Shown: positions 7,566 to 16,068 of the stretch, one piece after another
Layout: the number at the start of each line of letters is the position of its first letter
Position numbering within the stretch: the first letter of the stretch is position 1
From: Shinella sp. CPCC 101442
GTDB lineage: Bacteria > Pseudomonadota > Alphaproteobacteria > Rhizobiales > Rhizobiaceae
Direction: 5' to 3'
DNA: 64,000 nt
Assembly (NCBI RefSeq): GCF_024704725.1
Contig: NZ_JALIQS010000005.1
Span: 308,688 to 372,687, forward strand
The notes under the pieces: generated by a model
Told to the model about the DNA's origin: nothing
The model's input: only the letters and a program-made list of their open reading frames with translations
Database searches by the model: none
Position numbers and translations under genes: made by a program

Positions 7566-9884
7566 ATGCTGCCTAAGACTGCGACTGCCCGAAACATGTT
7601 CGCCATTGTGGCGGCTGGTGTTGCCACGACTGTAGCGACTGCGGGCGTTCTGCTTTTTCTCTCCTACCGCGCGGTCGAAGAGCGATCGATTTCCGAGATG
7701 GTGAACGCCGCGGAGGCGAGCGCCGGCAAGGTGGAGACCTATTTTGCGCAAGTGAAGGCGCTGAGCTGGAACATGCGCTCCGCGCTCTACGCGATGAAGG
7801 CCTCGCCCGCGCCCAGCCGTGAGACGATGAACCTGATGTTCGACCGGCTGATGGCCGACAATGCCTTTGCGCTCGGCGTCAGCACCGGCTGGGAGCCGAA
7901 CGCCTTCGACGGTAAGGATGAAGAGTACAAGGACAAGCCGGGCCACGATGCGACCGGGCGCTACGTTCCCTATTTCGTGCGCAACGACGGTAAGGTCGGC
8001 ATGGAGGCGCTTGTCGACTACGACAAGCCGGGTGCCGGCGACTATTATCAAGTGCCGAAATCCACCGGCAAGGACTTTCTGACCGAGCCCTACAGCTATG
8101 CCATCGGCGGCAAGAACGTGCTGATGACTTCCTTCATGGTGCCGCTGCTTTTCGACGGCAAGTTCGAGGGCGAGACCGGCGTCGATATCGCCCTTGATGC
8201 GCTCGCCTCCGACATGGCGCAGTTGAAGCCGCTCGGCGAGGGCCACGTCGTGTTGCTCAGCCAGGGCGGCAGCATCGTCAGCCATCCCGATCCCGCCGTC
8301 CTCGGCAAGACGCTGGCCGATTCCGGACTCGATGCCGCGGCCTGGCAGAACCTGATCGCCAATCCGGAAAAGGCCGCTGAAATGACGGACGCTGCCGGCG
8401 TGCCCTCCGTGGCGGTCGCCGTGCCGGTGCCGCTGGTGCCGGGCACGACCTGGTACACCGTCGTTTCGGTGCCGAAGTCGGTGCTTTTCGCAAGCCTTTC
8501 GACGCTCGCCATCACCTCCATCATCGTCATCGCGATTGCCGCGGGCCTGATGATTTCCATCGGCTGGCTGCTCGCCGCCCGCTTCCGCAAGCGCCTTGCC
8601 ACCGTCATCACCGCCACCAGCGAAATCGCCCGTGGCCGCACGGATGTGGATCTGTCGGAATCCGAGCGCCAGGATGAAATCGGCGAGATGGCCCGTTCGC
8701 TTGCCGTGCTTCGCGATGCGACGCTCGCCAAGGTCCGCCTGGAAGGCGAGGCGGAGCAGAACCGCGCGCTTTCCGAGGAGGAGCGCCGCCAGCGCGTCGA
8801 GGAGACTGCCGAGCGCGAACGCCAGACGCGCCTTGCGGTCGAGGCGTTGGCCGAGGGCCTTCAGAAACTCGCCGACGGCGACATGACCCACCGCATCGAT
8901 CACGCCTTTGCAGGCACGCTCGACGAAGTGCGCCATGACTTCAACGCCTCCGTCGAGAAGCTGCAGGCGGCACTGCGTTCGGTCGGCGGCAATGCAAACG
9001 CCATCCAGGCTGGCTCTGCGGAAATCCGCTCCGCCTCCGACGATCTGGCCAAGCGCACCGAACAGCAGGCGGCCTCCGTCGAGGAGACGGCTGCGGCGCT
9101 GGAAGAGATCACCACCTCGCTCAAGGACGCCACCCGGCGGGCGGAAGACGCCGGCCAGCTGGTCGAGCGGACCCGTGCGGGTGCTGAAAAATCGGGCGAG
9201 GTCGTCCGCCGCGCCGTTACCGCGATGAGCGGCATCGAGACGTCGTCGCGCGAAATCTCCAACATCATCGGCGTGATCGACGAAATCGCCTTCCAGACGA
9301 ACCTGCTCGCCCTGAACGCCGGTGTCGAAGCCGCGCGCGCCGGGGAAGCCGGCAAGGGCTTTGCGGTCGTGGCGCAGGAAGTGCGCGAACTCGCCCAGCG
9401 GTCGGCGAATGCCGCCAAGGAAATCAAGGCGCTCATCACCAAGTCGGGTGAACAGGTTCATCTCGGCGTGGCGCTTGTCGGCGAAACTGGCTCGGCGCTT
9501 TCGGAAATCGTCGACCAGGTGCAGGAGATCGACCAGAATGTTGCTGCCATCGTGCGCTCGGCCCGGGAACAGTCGACGGGCCTGCATGAAATCAGCTCGG
9601 CGGTGAACTCCATCGACCAGGGCACGCAGAAGAACGCGGCCATGGTCGAAGAGCAGACGGCGGCAAGCCACGCGCTGGCGACGGAAGCCGCATCGCTCAA
9701 CACGCTGCTGGCGCAATTCCGCCTCGGTTCGGGCACCACCGCCACCCGCCCGGTTGCGGTTTCGTCCACGGAGCACCGCCCGGCCGCGTCCGGCGCCCGC
9801 GCTCTCGGCGGCAAGCTGGCCCGCGCGTTCGGCGGCGGCCAGGCCGCAACGGCCACGGCGGCGCAGGACTGGGAAGAGTTCTGA
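7566..9884 (+). CDS. Methyl-accepting chemotaxis protein with dCache sensor domain
   Basis: A 772-residue chemoreceptor. A first membrane segment (about residues 11-35, MFAIVAAGVATTVAT) is followed by a periplasmic dCache-type domain of about 270 residues. A second membrane segment (ITSIIVIAIAAGLMISIGWLL) leads to HAMP and a long cytoplasmic coiled coil with the conserved hairpin tip EIAFQTNLLALNAGVEAARA. The chain ends in DWEEF, the xWxxF pentapeptide that tethers CheR and CheB. AGGAG precedes the ATG at 7566. The ligand is unknown; dCache receptors of rhizobia bind amino acids or quaternary amines. It is monocistronic with a terminator just behind. Confidence 0.95.
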   Translation: MLPKTATARNMFAIVAAGVATTVATAGVLLFLSYRAVEERSISEMVNAAEASAGKVETYFAQVKALSWNMRSALYAMKASPAPSRETMNLMFDRLMADNAFALGVSTGWEPNAFDGKDEEYKDKPGHDATGRYVPYFVRNDGKVGMEALVDYDKPGAGDYYQVPKSTGKDFLTEPYSYAIGGKNVLMTSFMVPLLFDGKFEGETGVDIALDALASDMAQLKPLGEGHVVLLSQGGSIVSHPDPAVLGKTLADSGLDAAAWQNLIANPEKAAEMTDAAGVPSVAVAVPVPLVPGTTWYTVVSVPKSVLFASLSTLAITSIIVIAIAAGLMISIGWLLAARFRKRLATVITATSEIARGRTDVDLSESERQDEIGEMARSLAVLRDATLAKVRLEGEAEQNRALSEEERRQRVEETAERERQTRLAVEALAEGLQKLADGDMTHRIDHAFAGTLDEVRHDFNASVEKLQAALRSVGGNANAIQAGSAEIRSASDDLAKRTEQQAASVEETAAALEEITTSLKDATRRAEDAGQLVERTRAGAEKSGEVVRRAVTAMSGIETSSREISNIIGVIDEIAFQTNLLALNAGVEAARAGEAGKGFAVVAQEVRELAQRSANAAKEIKALITKSGEQVHLGVALVGETGSALSEIVDQVQEIDQNVAAIVRSAREQSTGLHEISSAVNSIDQGTQKNAAMVEEQTAASHALATEAASLNTLLAQFRLGSGTTATRPVAVSSTEHRPAASGARALGGKLARAFGGGQAATATAAQDWEEF

Positions 9885-9910
9885 CACCTGTTCCAGGGGT
9901 CTGACGGGAA

Positions 9911-9943
9911 GGGCGGTCCGGCAACGGGCCGCCTTTTTGTTTT
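9911..9943 (+). terminator. Terminator of the chemoreceptor gene
   Basis: GGGCGGTCC (9911-9919) pairs with the segment GGGCCGCC that follows GGCAAC, with one wobble position, and is followed by TTTTTGTTTT. Confidence 0.8.
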
Positions 9944-10074
9944 GCGGAAATGCGCGCAAATTTTGGGCGTTGCCCTGGAATTGCACAGGTCGTGAAAACA
10001 GGTCGGTATTCCCCGTGATTTAGTGACTTCTTTAGTAATATGAAATCATTTTTTGAATCGGCTTTCTTCACGGT

Positions 10075-10091
10075 TGGCACGCTTCCTGCTT
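10075..10091 (+). promoter_or_regulatory. Sigma54 (RpoN) -24/-12 promoter
   Basis: TGGCACGCTTCCTGCTT matches the RpoN consensus TGGCACG-N4-TTGCW except for one base before the GC. The invariant GG (10076-10077) and GC (10088-10089) are exactly 10 bases apart. Counting from the -12 element, transcription should start near 10101. No obvious NtrC palindrome with the usual spacing was found upstream, so the activator is unknown. Confidence 0.6.
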
Positions 10092-10100
10092 TCTTTGAGG

Positions 10101-10211
10101 CAGGTCCAGAGGGGACCGAAAGAGAAGCGTCCAAAGAATGACGCTCCGATAAAACCGCCGCGCAGCTCTGTGGGAACCATGAAGGTTTCGCGGCTGCCGG
10201 CGGTTTTTTTG
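10101..10211 (+). ncRNA. Predicted small regulatory RNA with three hairpins, sigma54-dependent
   Basis: From the expected start near 10101, three stems follow in order. GGTCC/GGACC is at 10103-10117. AGCGTC/GACGCT is at 10126-10145. A terminator-type stem CCGCCG...CGGCGG with inner CAGC/GCTG spans 10152-10206 and is followed by TTTTTTT. No ORF with a ribosome binding site fits between promoter and terminator, and the flanking genes are separated by a terminator and over 200 bp. That is the profile of a roughly 110-nt independent RNA. I do not recognise a known family. Confidence 0.5.
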
Positions 10212-10438
10212 TTTTCGGCGCGGGACGCCCTCGCACTGGCTGAACGCTACTGTGCTGAAAAACATGATTTATTATATTTTTCTGTCATTGGGCCTGCCCG
10301 ATTGGCTTTTTCCGTGAACTTCGCCACACTTGGCTGCCTGGGGCTCGACGCCCGATGGCATGAAGGCTTGCCAGTCTGATCTTCGCGATATAATGAGGAC
10401 CCATATTAAATGGGGTGTCTGCAAAGGTGGAGGCGACG

Positions 10439-11509
10439 ATGACCCGATCGGGCAGAATGATGCTGGCGGTCCTTTTGCTATCGGCCACGGCCTTGCCGGC
10501 GCGCGCCGACGACAGGGCGCGGCCGGTGCGTATCGCGCCGGTGCATTTCGAGGAGCGCGAACAATCGGTGACCATTACGGGTGAAGTCGTCGCGCGGGTG
10601 GAGACGGACCTCTCCTTCCGCGTCGGGGGACGCATAACCGGCTGGTTCGTCGATGTCGGCGGCGCGGTCAAGGAAGGCCAGATCCTCGCCCGGCTCGATC
10701 CCGAGGAGCAAAAGGCGGATGTGGAGGCGGCGGAAGCAGGCGTGCGCGCAGCCGATGCGCAGTTGAAACTCGCCCGCGCCAATTTCGACCGCCAGAAATC
10801 CCTTCTGAATGACGGGATCAGCACGCGGCGTGATTTCGATGATGCCGAAACGGCGTTGCGCACCGCCGAAAGCGCCCGAGAGGCGGCGATCGCCCAGCGC
10901 GATACGGCGAAGGACGTGCTCTCCTATACGGAACTGAGGGCGCCCGCCGATGGCATCGTGACGGCGCGGTTCGCGGAAACCGGACAGGTGGCGCAGGTGG
11001 CGCAGACCATGTTCACCATCGCCGATACCGGCCCGCGCGATGCTGTCTTCGATGTCTATGAATCGCTGTTCTTCGCCCAGCCTTCAAAGGATGGCGTGGT
11101 CGTCACCCTGCTCAGCGACGACACGGTGCGCACCACCGGCAATGTCCGCGAGGTCTCGCCGACCATCGATACGCAGACCGGCACGGTGCGTGTGAAGATC
11201 GCGATGGATAAAACACCGCCGGAAATGACGCTGGGTGCCTCCGTCGTCGGCGTTGGTTCGCTTGCACCCCGCCGCGTTGCGGTCGTGCCGTGGCAGGCGC
11301 TGTCGGGTGTCGAGGGCAAGCCGGCACTCTGGATCGTCGACAAGACGAAGAACACCGTCAGCCTGCGGCCTGTCGAGGTGCTGTCTTTCGAGACCGGCTC
11401 TGCGCTGGTGACCGATGGCGTCGAGGAGGGCGAGACTTACGTGGCCGATGGCACGAAGCTGCTGCGCCCCGGCCAGAGCGTGGCCGCCATCGAAGGAGCC
11501 GCCCAATGA
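10439..11509 (+). CDS. RND efflux periplasmic adaptor (first of two), signal-peptide form
   Basis: A 356-residue membrane-fusion protein. A cleavable signal (MTRSGRMMLAVLLLSATALPARA) precedes a lipoyl half-motif (LSFRVGGRITGWFVDVGGAVKEGQ), a helical hairpin around residues 90-150, then the second lipoyl half and barrel domains. It would link the RND pump at 12576 to an outer-membrane channel. The start at 10439 follows GGTGGAGG; an in-frame ATG at 10415 lacks the site. It overlaps the next adaptor gene by ATGA. Two adaptors plus one pump is the TriABC arrangement of Pseudomonas. Confidence 0.92.
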   Translation: MTRSGRMMLAVLLLSATALPARADDRARPVRIAPVHFEEREQSVTITGEVVARVETDLSFRVGGRITGWFVDVGGAVKEGQILARLDPEEQKADVEAAEAGVRAADAQLKLARANFDRQKSLLNDGISTRRDFDDAETALRTAESAREAAIAQRDTAKDVLSYTELRAPADGIVTARFAETGQVAQVAQTMFTIADTGPRDAVFDVYESLFFAQPSKDGVVVTLLSDDTVRTTGNVREVSPTIDTQTGTVRVKIAMDKTPPEMTLGASVVGVGSLAPRRVAVVPWQALSGVEGKPALWIVDKTKNTVSLRPVEVLSFETGSALVTDGVEEGETYVADGTKLLRPGQSVAAIEGAAQ

Positions 11510-12579
11510 GGACTTCCATCGCGTTCGTTATGGCTATCGCCGCCGCCTTGGCATTGTCCGCATGCAAGAAGGAAGAGGAGGCCGAGGCCCCGCCAAGGCC
11601 TGTGCTGTTCATGGTCGTCACCCCGACGGCCCTGCCCGGCACGCGCTTTGCCGGCACGGTGCAGGCAAAGGTGCAGGCGGCCCTCGGTTCGCGTGTAGCA
11701 GGCCGGCTCGTGTCGCGTTCCGTGCATGTCGGCGATCTCGTCAGGAAGGGCGATGTGCTCGCCGTGCTGGATGCGACGGCCTATGAGCTTGCCGTCCGCT
11801 CGGCCCGTGCGGAGCTCTCCAGCGCCGAGGCGACGCTTTCGAGCGCCGTTGCCAGCGAGGATCGCCAGAAGACGCTGCTGCAATCCAACGCCGCCGCCAA
11901 GGCCGCCGTCGAAAGCGCAGAACAGTCCCGCGAGGCGGCCGATGCCGGGCTCATCCGTGCGCGCACGGCGCTGGTAAAGGCGGAAGAGCAGCTTTCCTAT
12001 ACGCGCATCAAGGCGGAATTCGACGGCGTGGTCGTCGCAACCGGTGCCGAGGTCGGGCAGACCGTCTCGCCGGGTGAGGCCATCGTCACGGTTGCCCGCC
12101 CGGAAGAACGCGATGCGGTCGTCGATATTCCCGAAACGGCGGAAACCATTGCGGTCGGCAGCCGCTTCATTGTTTCACTGCAGATCAACCCTGCCATCAC
12201 CGTCAACGGCACGGTGCGCGAAGTTGCGCCGTCCGCCGATGCGGCGACGCGTACGCGCCGGGTCAAGATCGCGCTGGAAAACCCGCCGGATACCGTGCGG
12301 CTCGGCACGACGATCACGGCCGAACTCGAAGGGCCGAACCTCACGGCGATCATGGTGCCGGAGACGGCGGTGCTTCAGAAGGACGGCGCGCCGCATGTCT
12401 GGCTGGTCGATGCCGCGAAGGGCGAGGTGCGTCTTGCCGCCATCGAGACGGGGCCGGCCCTTGGCGGCGCGGTGCCGGTGACAAAGGGTCTGAAGGAGGG
12501 CGACCGTGTCGTCACCGCCGGGGTGCACAGCCTCGAGGAAGGCCAGAAAGTGAAGATCGAAGACGAGGTAAACCTATGA
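11506..12579 (+). CDS. RND efflux periplasmic adaptor (second of two), lipoprotein form
   Basis: A 357-residue adaptor. The N-terminus MRTSIAFVMAIAAALALSAC ends in a lipobox, so it is probably lipid-anchored, unlike its partner. It shows the usual layout: half lipoyl (ALGSRVAGRLVSRSVHVGDLV), alpha hairpin, second half lipoyl (IKAEFDGVVVATGAEVGQ), beta barrel and membrane-proximal domain. Both ends overlap neighbours by ATGA, which argues for translational coupling. The pump may carry a mixed hexamer of both adaptors, as shown for TriA/TriB. Confidence 0.92.
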   Translation: MRTSIAFVMAIAAALALSACKKEEEAEAPPRPVLFMVVTPTALPGTRFAGTVQAKVQAALGSRVAGRLVSRSVHVGDLVRKGDVLAVLDATAYELAVRSARAELSSAEATLSSAVASEDRQKTLLQSNAAAKAAVESAEQSREAADAGLIRARTALVKAEEQLSYTRIKAEFDGVVVATGAEVGQTVSPGEAIVTVARPEERDAVVDIPETAETIAVGSRFIVSLQINPAITVNGTVREVAPSADAATRTRRVKIALENPPDTVRLGTTITAELEGPNLTAIMVPETAVLQKDGAPHVWLVDAAKGEVRLAAIETGPALGGAVPVTKGLKEGDRVVTAGVHSLEEGQKVKIEDEVNL

Positions 12580-15500
12580 AGAAGTTCAATCTTTCTGACT
12601 GGGCGCTCGATCACGCATCGCTTGTCTGGTACTTCATGATCGTCTTTGCGCTGCTCGGCTTCTTCACCTACCAGAATCTCGGCCGCGAAGAGGATCCGTC
12701 CTTCGTCATCAAGACCATGACGATCAGCGCCGCCTGGCCCGGCGCCTCCGTGGAGGAGACGACGCGGCAGGTGACCGAGCGCATCGAACGCAAGCTGGAG
12801 GAGCTGGAATCGCTCGATTTCAGCCGCAGCGTGACGACGCCGGGCCAGACGCTCGTCTTCGTCAACCTGAAGCCGACGACGCGGGCGCGCGATGTGCCGT
12901 CCACCTGGCTGACCGTCCGCAACATGATCAACGATATCAGGGGCGACTTCCCGTCCGGTGTCGTCGGCCCCGCCTTCAACGACCGCTTCGGCGACGTCTT
13001 CGGCAACATCTACGCCTTCACCGCCGACGGCCTGACGCCGCGGCAGCTGCGGGACTACGTGGAGGAAGCGCGCACGCGCATTCTTACCGTGCCGAATGTC
13101 GGCAAGGTCGATCTCGTGGGTGCACAGGACGAGGTGATCTATCTCGAATTCTCGACCCGCCAGCTCGCGGCGCTCGGCATTTCCACCCAGCAGGTCGTCT
13201 CGACCCTGCAGGCGCAGAACGCCATTGCGCCGTCTGGCGTGGTGCAGGCCGGCGGCGAGCGGGTCAGCGTGCGCGTGGGCGGGCAGTTTTCTTCCGAAGC
13301 GAGCCTTCGCGACGTCAATCTGCGCGTCAACAACCGCTTTTTCCGCCTCAGCGACATCGCCACCATCACCCGTGGTTACGAGGATCCGCCGTCCGGCCTC
13401 TTCCGCTTCAACGGAGAGCCGGCGATCGGCCTTGCCATCGGCATGAAACAGGGCGCGAACCTTCTCGAATTCGGTGCGGCGGTGGAAAGGGAGATCGAGA
13501 TACTCTCGCACGATCTTCCCGTCGGCGTGGACGTGCACCTCGTTTCCGACCAGCCCAAGGTGGTCGAGGAGGCGGTGTCCGGCTTCACGCAGGCGCTGTT
13601 CGAGGCGGTCGCCATCGTGCTCGTCGTCAGCTTCGTCAGCCTTGGTATCCGCGCCGGCCTCGTCGTCGCGCTCTCCATTCCGCTGACGCTCGCCATCACC
13701 TTCGTCTTCATGTACTACGATGGCATATCCCTGCAGCGCGTTTCGCTCGGTGCCTTGATCATCGCACTCGGCCTTCTCGTCGACGACGCCATGATCGCCG
13801 TCGAGATGATGGTGGCGCGGCTGGAAGCGGGCGATTCGCTGCGCAAGGCGGCGACCTACGTCTATACGTCCACCGCCTTTCCCATGCTGACCGGCACGCT
13901 GGTGACGGTGGCGGGCTTCATTCCGATCGGCCTGAACAGCAGTGCCGCCGGCGAATTCACCTTCAGCCTCTTCGTGGTCATCGCGATCTCGCTTGTCGTG
14001 TCCTGGGTGGTTGCAGTCATCTTCACGCCGCTGCTCGGCGTCACGATCCTGCCGAAGAGCATGAAGAAGCACCACGAGCAAAAAGGCTGGTTCGGCCGCA
14101 TCTTCGCACGCATCCTCGATGTCTGCATGCGCTGGAAGTGGACGACGATCGTCGCGACCGTGCTCATCTTCTTCGTCTCGGTCTTCGCCATGCGCTTCGT
14201 GCCCGAGCAGTTCTTCCCGTCCTCCGACCGGCCGGAGCTCGTGGTCGACTGGGCGCTGCCGCAGAATGCCTCGATTGCCGAGACCAATGCGCAGATCGCC
14301 AAATTCGAAGAAGAGAAGCTGAAGGGCAATCCGGATATCGAGCGCTGGTCGTCCTATATCGGGGAGGGGGCCGTGCGCTTCCTTCTGTCCTTCGATGTGC
14401 AGCCGCCGTCACCGGCCTTCGGCCAGACGGTCATCGTCAGCAAGGATCTCGAGGCGCGCGACCGTCTGAAGGACGATCTCCAGAAGTATCTGCGCGAAAC
14501 CTTTGTCGGTACGGATGCACTGGTCAAGCTGCTCGATATCGGCCCGCCGGTCGGCCGGCCGATCCAGTATCGCATCAGCGGTCCCGACATTCAGGAGGTG
14601 CGCAGCCAGGCGCTGGCCTTCGGTGAACTGCTCGGCAGGAACACCCTGCTTGGCGATATCGTCTATGACTGGAACGAGCCGGCGCGCGTGGTGAAGGTCG
14701 ATGTTCTCCAGGACAAGGCCCGCCAGCTCGGTGTCACCTCGCAGGATATCGCTTTCGCGCTGAACGGCGTCACCGGCGGCACGACCGTCACCCAGATCCG
14801 CGACGACGTCTACCTGATCGACGTCATCGGTCGGGCAAAGGCGGCGGAGCGCGAATCGATCGAGACCCTGCGCCAGCTCCAGCTGCCGACGGCCAACGGC
14901 ACCTCCGTGCCGCTCGCGGCCGTCGCGAATTTCCGCTACGAGATGGAGCAGCCCGTCGTTTGGCGTCGCTCGCGCCAACCGACGATCACGGTCAAGGCGA
15001 GCATCACGGGCGGCGTGCAGCCGGCGACCATCGTTTCGCAGATGGACAAGGATGTCGCAGGCTTCCGCGAAGCACTGCCGTCGGGCTACCAGATCGCCGT
15101 CGGCGGTTCCGTGGAGGAAAGCGCCAACAGCCAGGCGCCGATCGTGGCGGTCGTGCCGCTGATGCTGTTTGCCATGGCGACGATCCTGATGCTGCAGCTG
15201 CAGAGCTTCTCGCGGCTCTTTCTCGTCTTCGCCGTCGCGCCGCTCGCGCTGATCGGGGTCGTCATCGCGCTGCTCGGCAGCGGCGCGCCGCTCGGCTTCG
15301 TGGCAATTCTCGGTGTGCTGGCGCTGATCGGCATCCTCATACGCAACTCCGTCATCCTCGTCGTGCAGATCGAGGATCTGAGGCGCGAGGGCATGCATGC
15401 CTGGGATGCGGTGCGCGAGGCGACGGAACATCGCATGCGGCCGATCATGCTGACGGCGGCGGCGGCGAGCCTTGCGCTCATCCCGATCTCCCGGGAAGTG

Positions 15501-15653
15501 TTCTGGGGCCCGATGGCCTATGCCATGATGGGCGGCATCATCGTCGGAACGGTGTTGACGCTGCTCTTCCTGCCGGCTCTCTACATCGCCTGGTTCCGCA
15601 TCAGACCGGAAGAGAAGGAAAAGGCGGCACCCGAATCGATCGAGGCTGCATAG
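12576..15653 (+). CDS. RND-family efflux permease (TriC-like)
   Basis: A 1025-residue inner-membrane pump with 12 expected membrane helices and two large periplasmic loops. The TM4 proton-relay pair is present in GLLVDDAMIAVEM. In the TM10 motif the sequence is GILIRNSVILVVQIED, so the lysine usually found in AcrB-like pumps (AKNAIL) is replaced by arginine. The N-terminal REEDPSF and WPGASVEETTRQVTERIERKLEE segments are typical of the family. It ends the three-gene operon; no outer-membrane gene follows. The substrate is unknown. The nearest functional analogue by gene order is triclosan-exporting TriABC. Confidence 0.93.
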   Translation: MKKFNLSDWALDHASLVWYFMIVFALLGFFTYQNLGREEDPSFVIKTMTISAAWPGASVEETTRQVTERIERKLEELESLDFSRSVTTPGQTLVFVNLKPTTRARDVPSTWLTVRNMINDIRGDFPSGVVGPAFNDRFGDVFGNIYAFTADGLTPRQLRDYVEEARTRILTVPNVGKVDLVGAQDEVIYLEFSTRQLAALGISTQQVVSTLQAQNAIAPSGVVQAGGERVSVRVGGQFSSEASLRDVNLRVNNRFFRLSDIATITRGYEDPPSGLFRFNGEPAIGLAIGMKQGANLLEFGAAVEREIEILSHDLPVGVDVHLVSDQPKVVEEAVSGFTQALFEAVAIVLVVSFVSLGIRAGLVVALSIPLTLAITFVFMYYDGISLQRVSLGALIIALGLLVDDAMIAVEMMVARLEAGDSLRKAATYVYTSTAFPMLTGTLVTVAGFIPIGLNSSAAGEFTFSLFVVIAISLVVSWVVAVIFTPLLGVTILPKSMKKHHEQKGWFGRIFARILDVCMRWKWTTIVATVLIFFVSVFAMRFVPEQFFPSSDRPELVVDWALPQNASIAETNAQIAKFEEEKLKGNPDIERWSSYIGEGAVRFLLSFDVQPPSPAFGQTVIVSKDLEARDRLKDDLQKYLRETFVGTDALVKLLDIGPPVGRPIQYRISGPDIQEVRSQALAFGELLGRNTLLGDIVYDWNEPARVVKVDVLQDKARQLGVTSQDIAFALNGVTGGTTVTQIRDDVYLIDVIGRAKAAERESIETLRQLQLPTANGTSVPLAAVANFRYEMEQPVVWRRSRQPTITVKASITGGVQPATIVSQMDKDVAGFREALPSGYQIAVGGSVEESANSQAPIVAVVPLMLFAMATILMLQLQSFSRLFLVFAVAPLALIGVVIALLGSGAPLGFVAILGVLALIGILIRNSVILVVQIEDLRREGMHAWDAVREATEHRMRPIMLTAAAASLALIPISREVFWGPMAYAMMGGIIVGTVLTLLFLPALYIAWFRIRPEEKEKAAPESIEAA

Positions 15654-16068
15654 CGTGCTCTCAATTTCGCCCATATCCCTCGACAGGGTCGAGCAAGGTA
15701 CAGCTCCGAAAAGGGGCCGTGCCAGAGGCTCAACTGATTCCCTGCAGCAGGCTTTCGGCCAGCATCCTGGTCTTCGTATCGCGGCGGGATGGTTGCGTTC
15801 TTTTTGTCGCACCTCTCATGAAAAAGCCGGTGGAAAAAGTTGATTTCGAACGCAAACGGGCAGGGCTGCTTTTCAGGCCGTAACGAATGTGCAAGGGATT
15901 TGCTCCATGGTGTCGGCGGGGGCTGCATGGATGTGTCTGATTGGGACAAGGTTTGGTCATGGGACTTGACGAAACGTCTGAACTGCATGTCTATGCCGAT
16001 CCGTCGTGGCGAGCGGCCAGCTTCTGCCTCGTGTCTATGAAGGCGCGGTCAACAGGAAATGCAGTGTG
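15654..16068. other. 415-bp intergenic region before the capsule export genes
   Basis: It lies between the efflux operon and the polysaccharide export lipoprotein gene, both on the plus strand. I see no gene, strong terminator or clear promoter. The frame of the downstream gene is open upstream to 16006 without a convincing start. Confidence 0.5.

Larger units (their letters stand above)
9885..10438. other. 554-bp intergenic region with a terminator, a sigma54-type promoter and a predicted RNA
   Basis: No protein gene is visible here. The parts are listed separately: chemoreceptor terminator at 9911, promoter at 10075, structured RNA to about 10211, then some 220 bp that must hold the promoter of the efflux operon starting at 10439. 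Confidence 0.7.

Noticed and set aside
7521..9986. An 821-codon open frame on the minus strand opposite the chemoreceptor gene
   Set aside because: It mirrors the codon phase of a GC-rich gene, has low-complexity Arg/Gly/His-rich content and no domain, and the plus-strand product is a clear MCP.
9984..9999. TTGCACAGGTCGTGAA as an NtrC site for the sigma54 promoter
   Set aside because: The half-sites GCAC and GTG are too close together for the NtrC consensus, and the second half is incomplete.
10356..10371. TGGCATGAAGGCTTGC upstream of the two-adaptor efflux operon as a second sigma54 promoter
   Set aside because: The spacing between GG and GC is 11 bases; RpoN promoters need 10, and a one-base change normally abolishes function.
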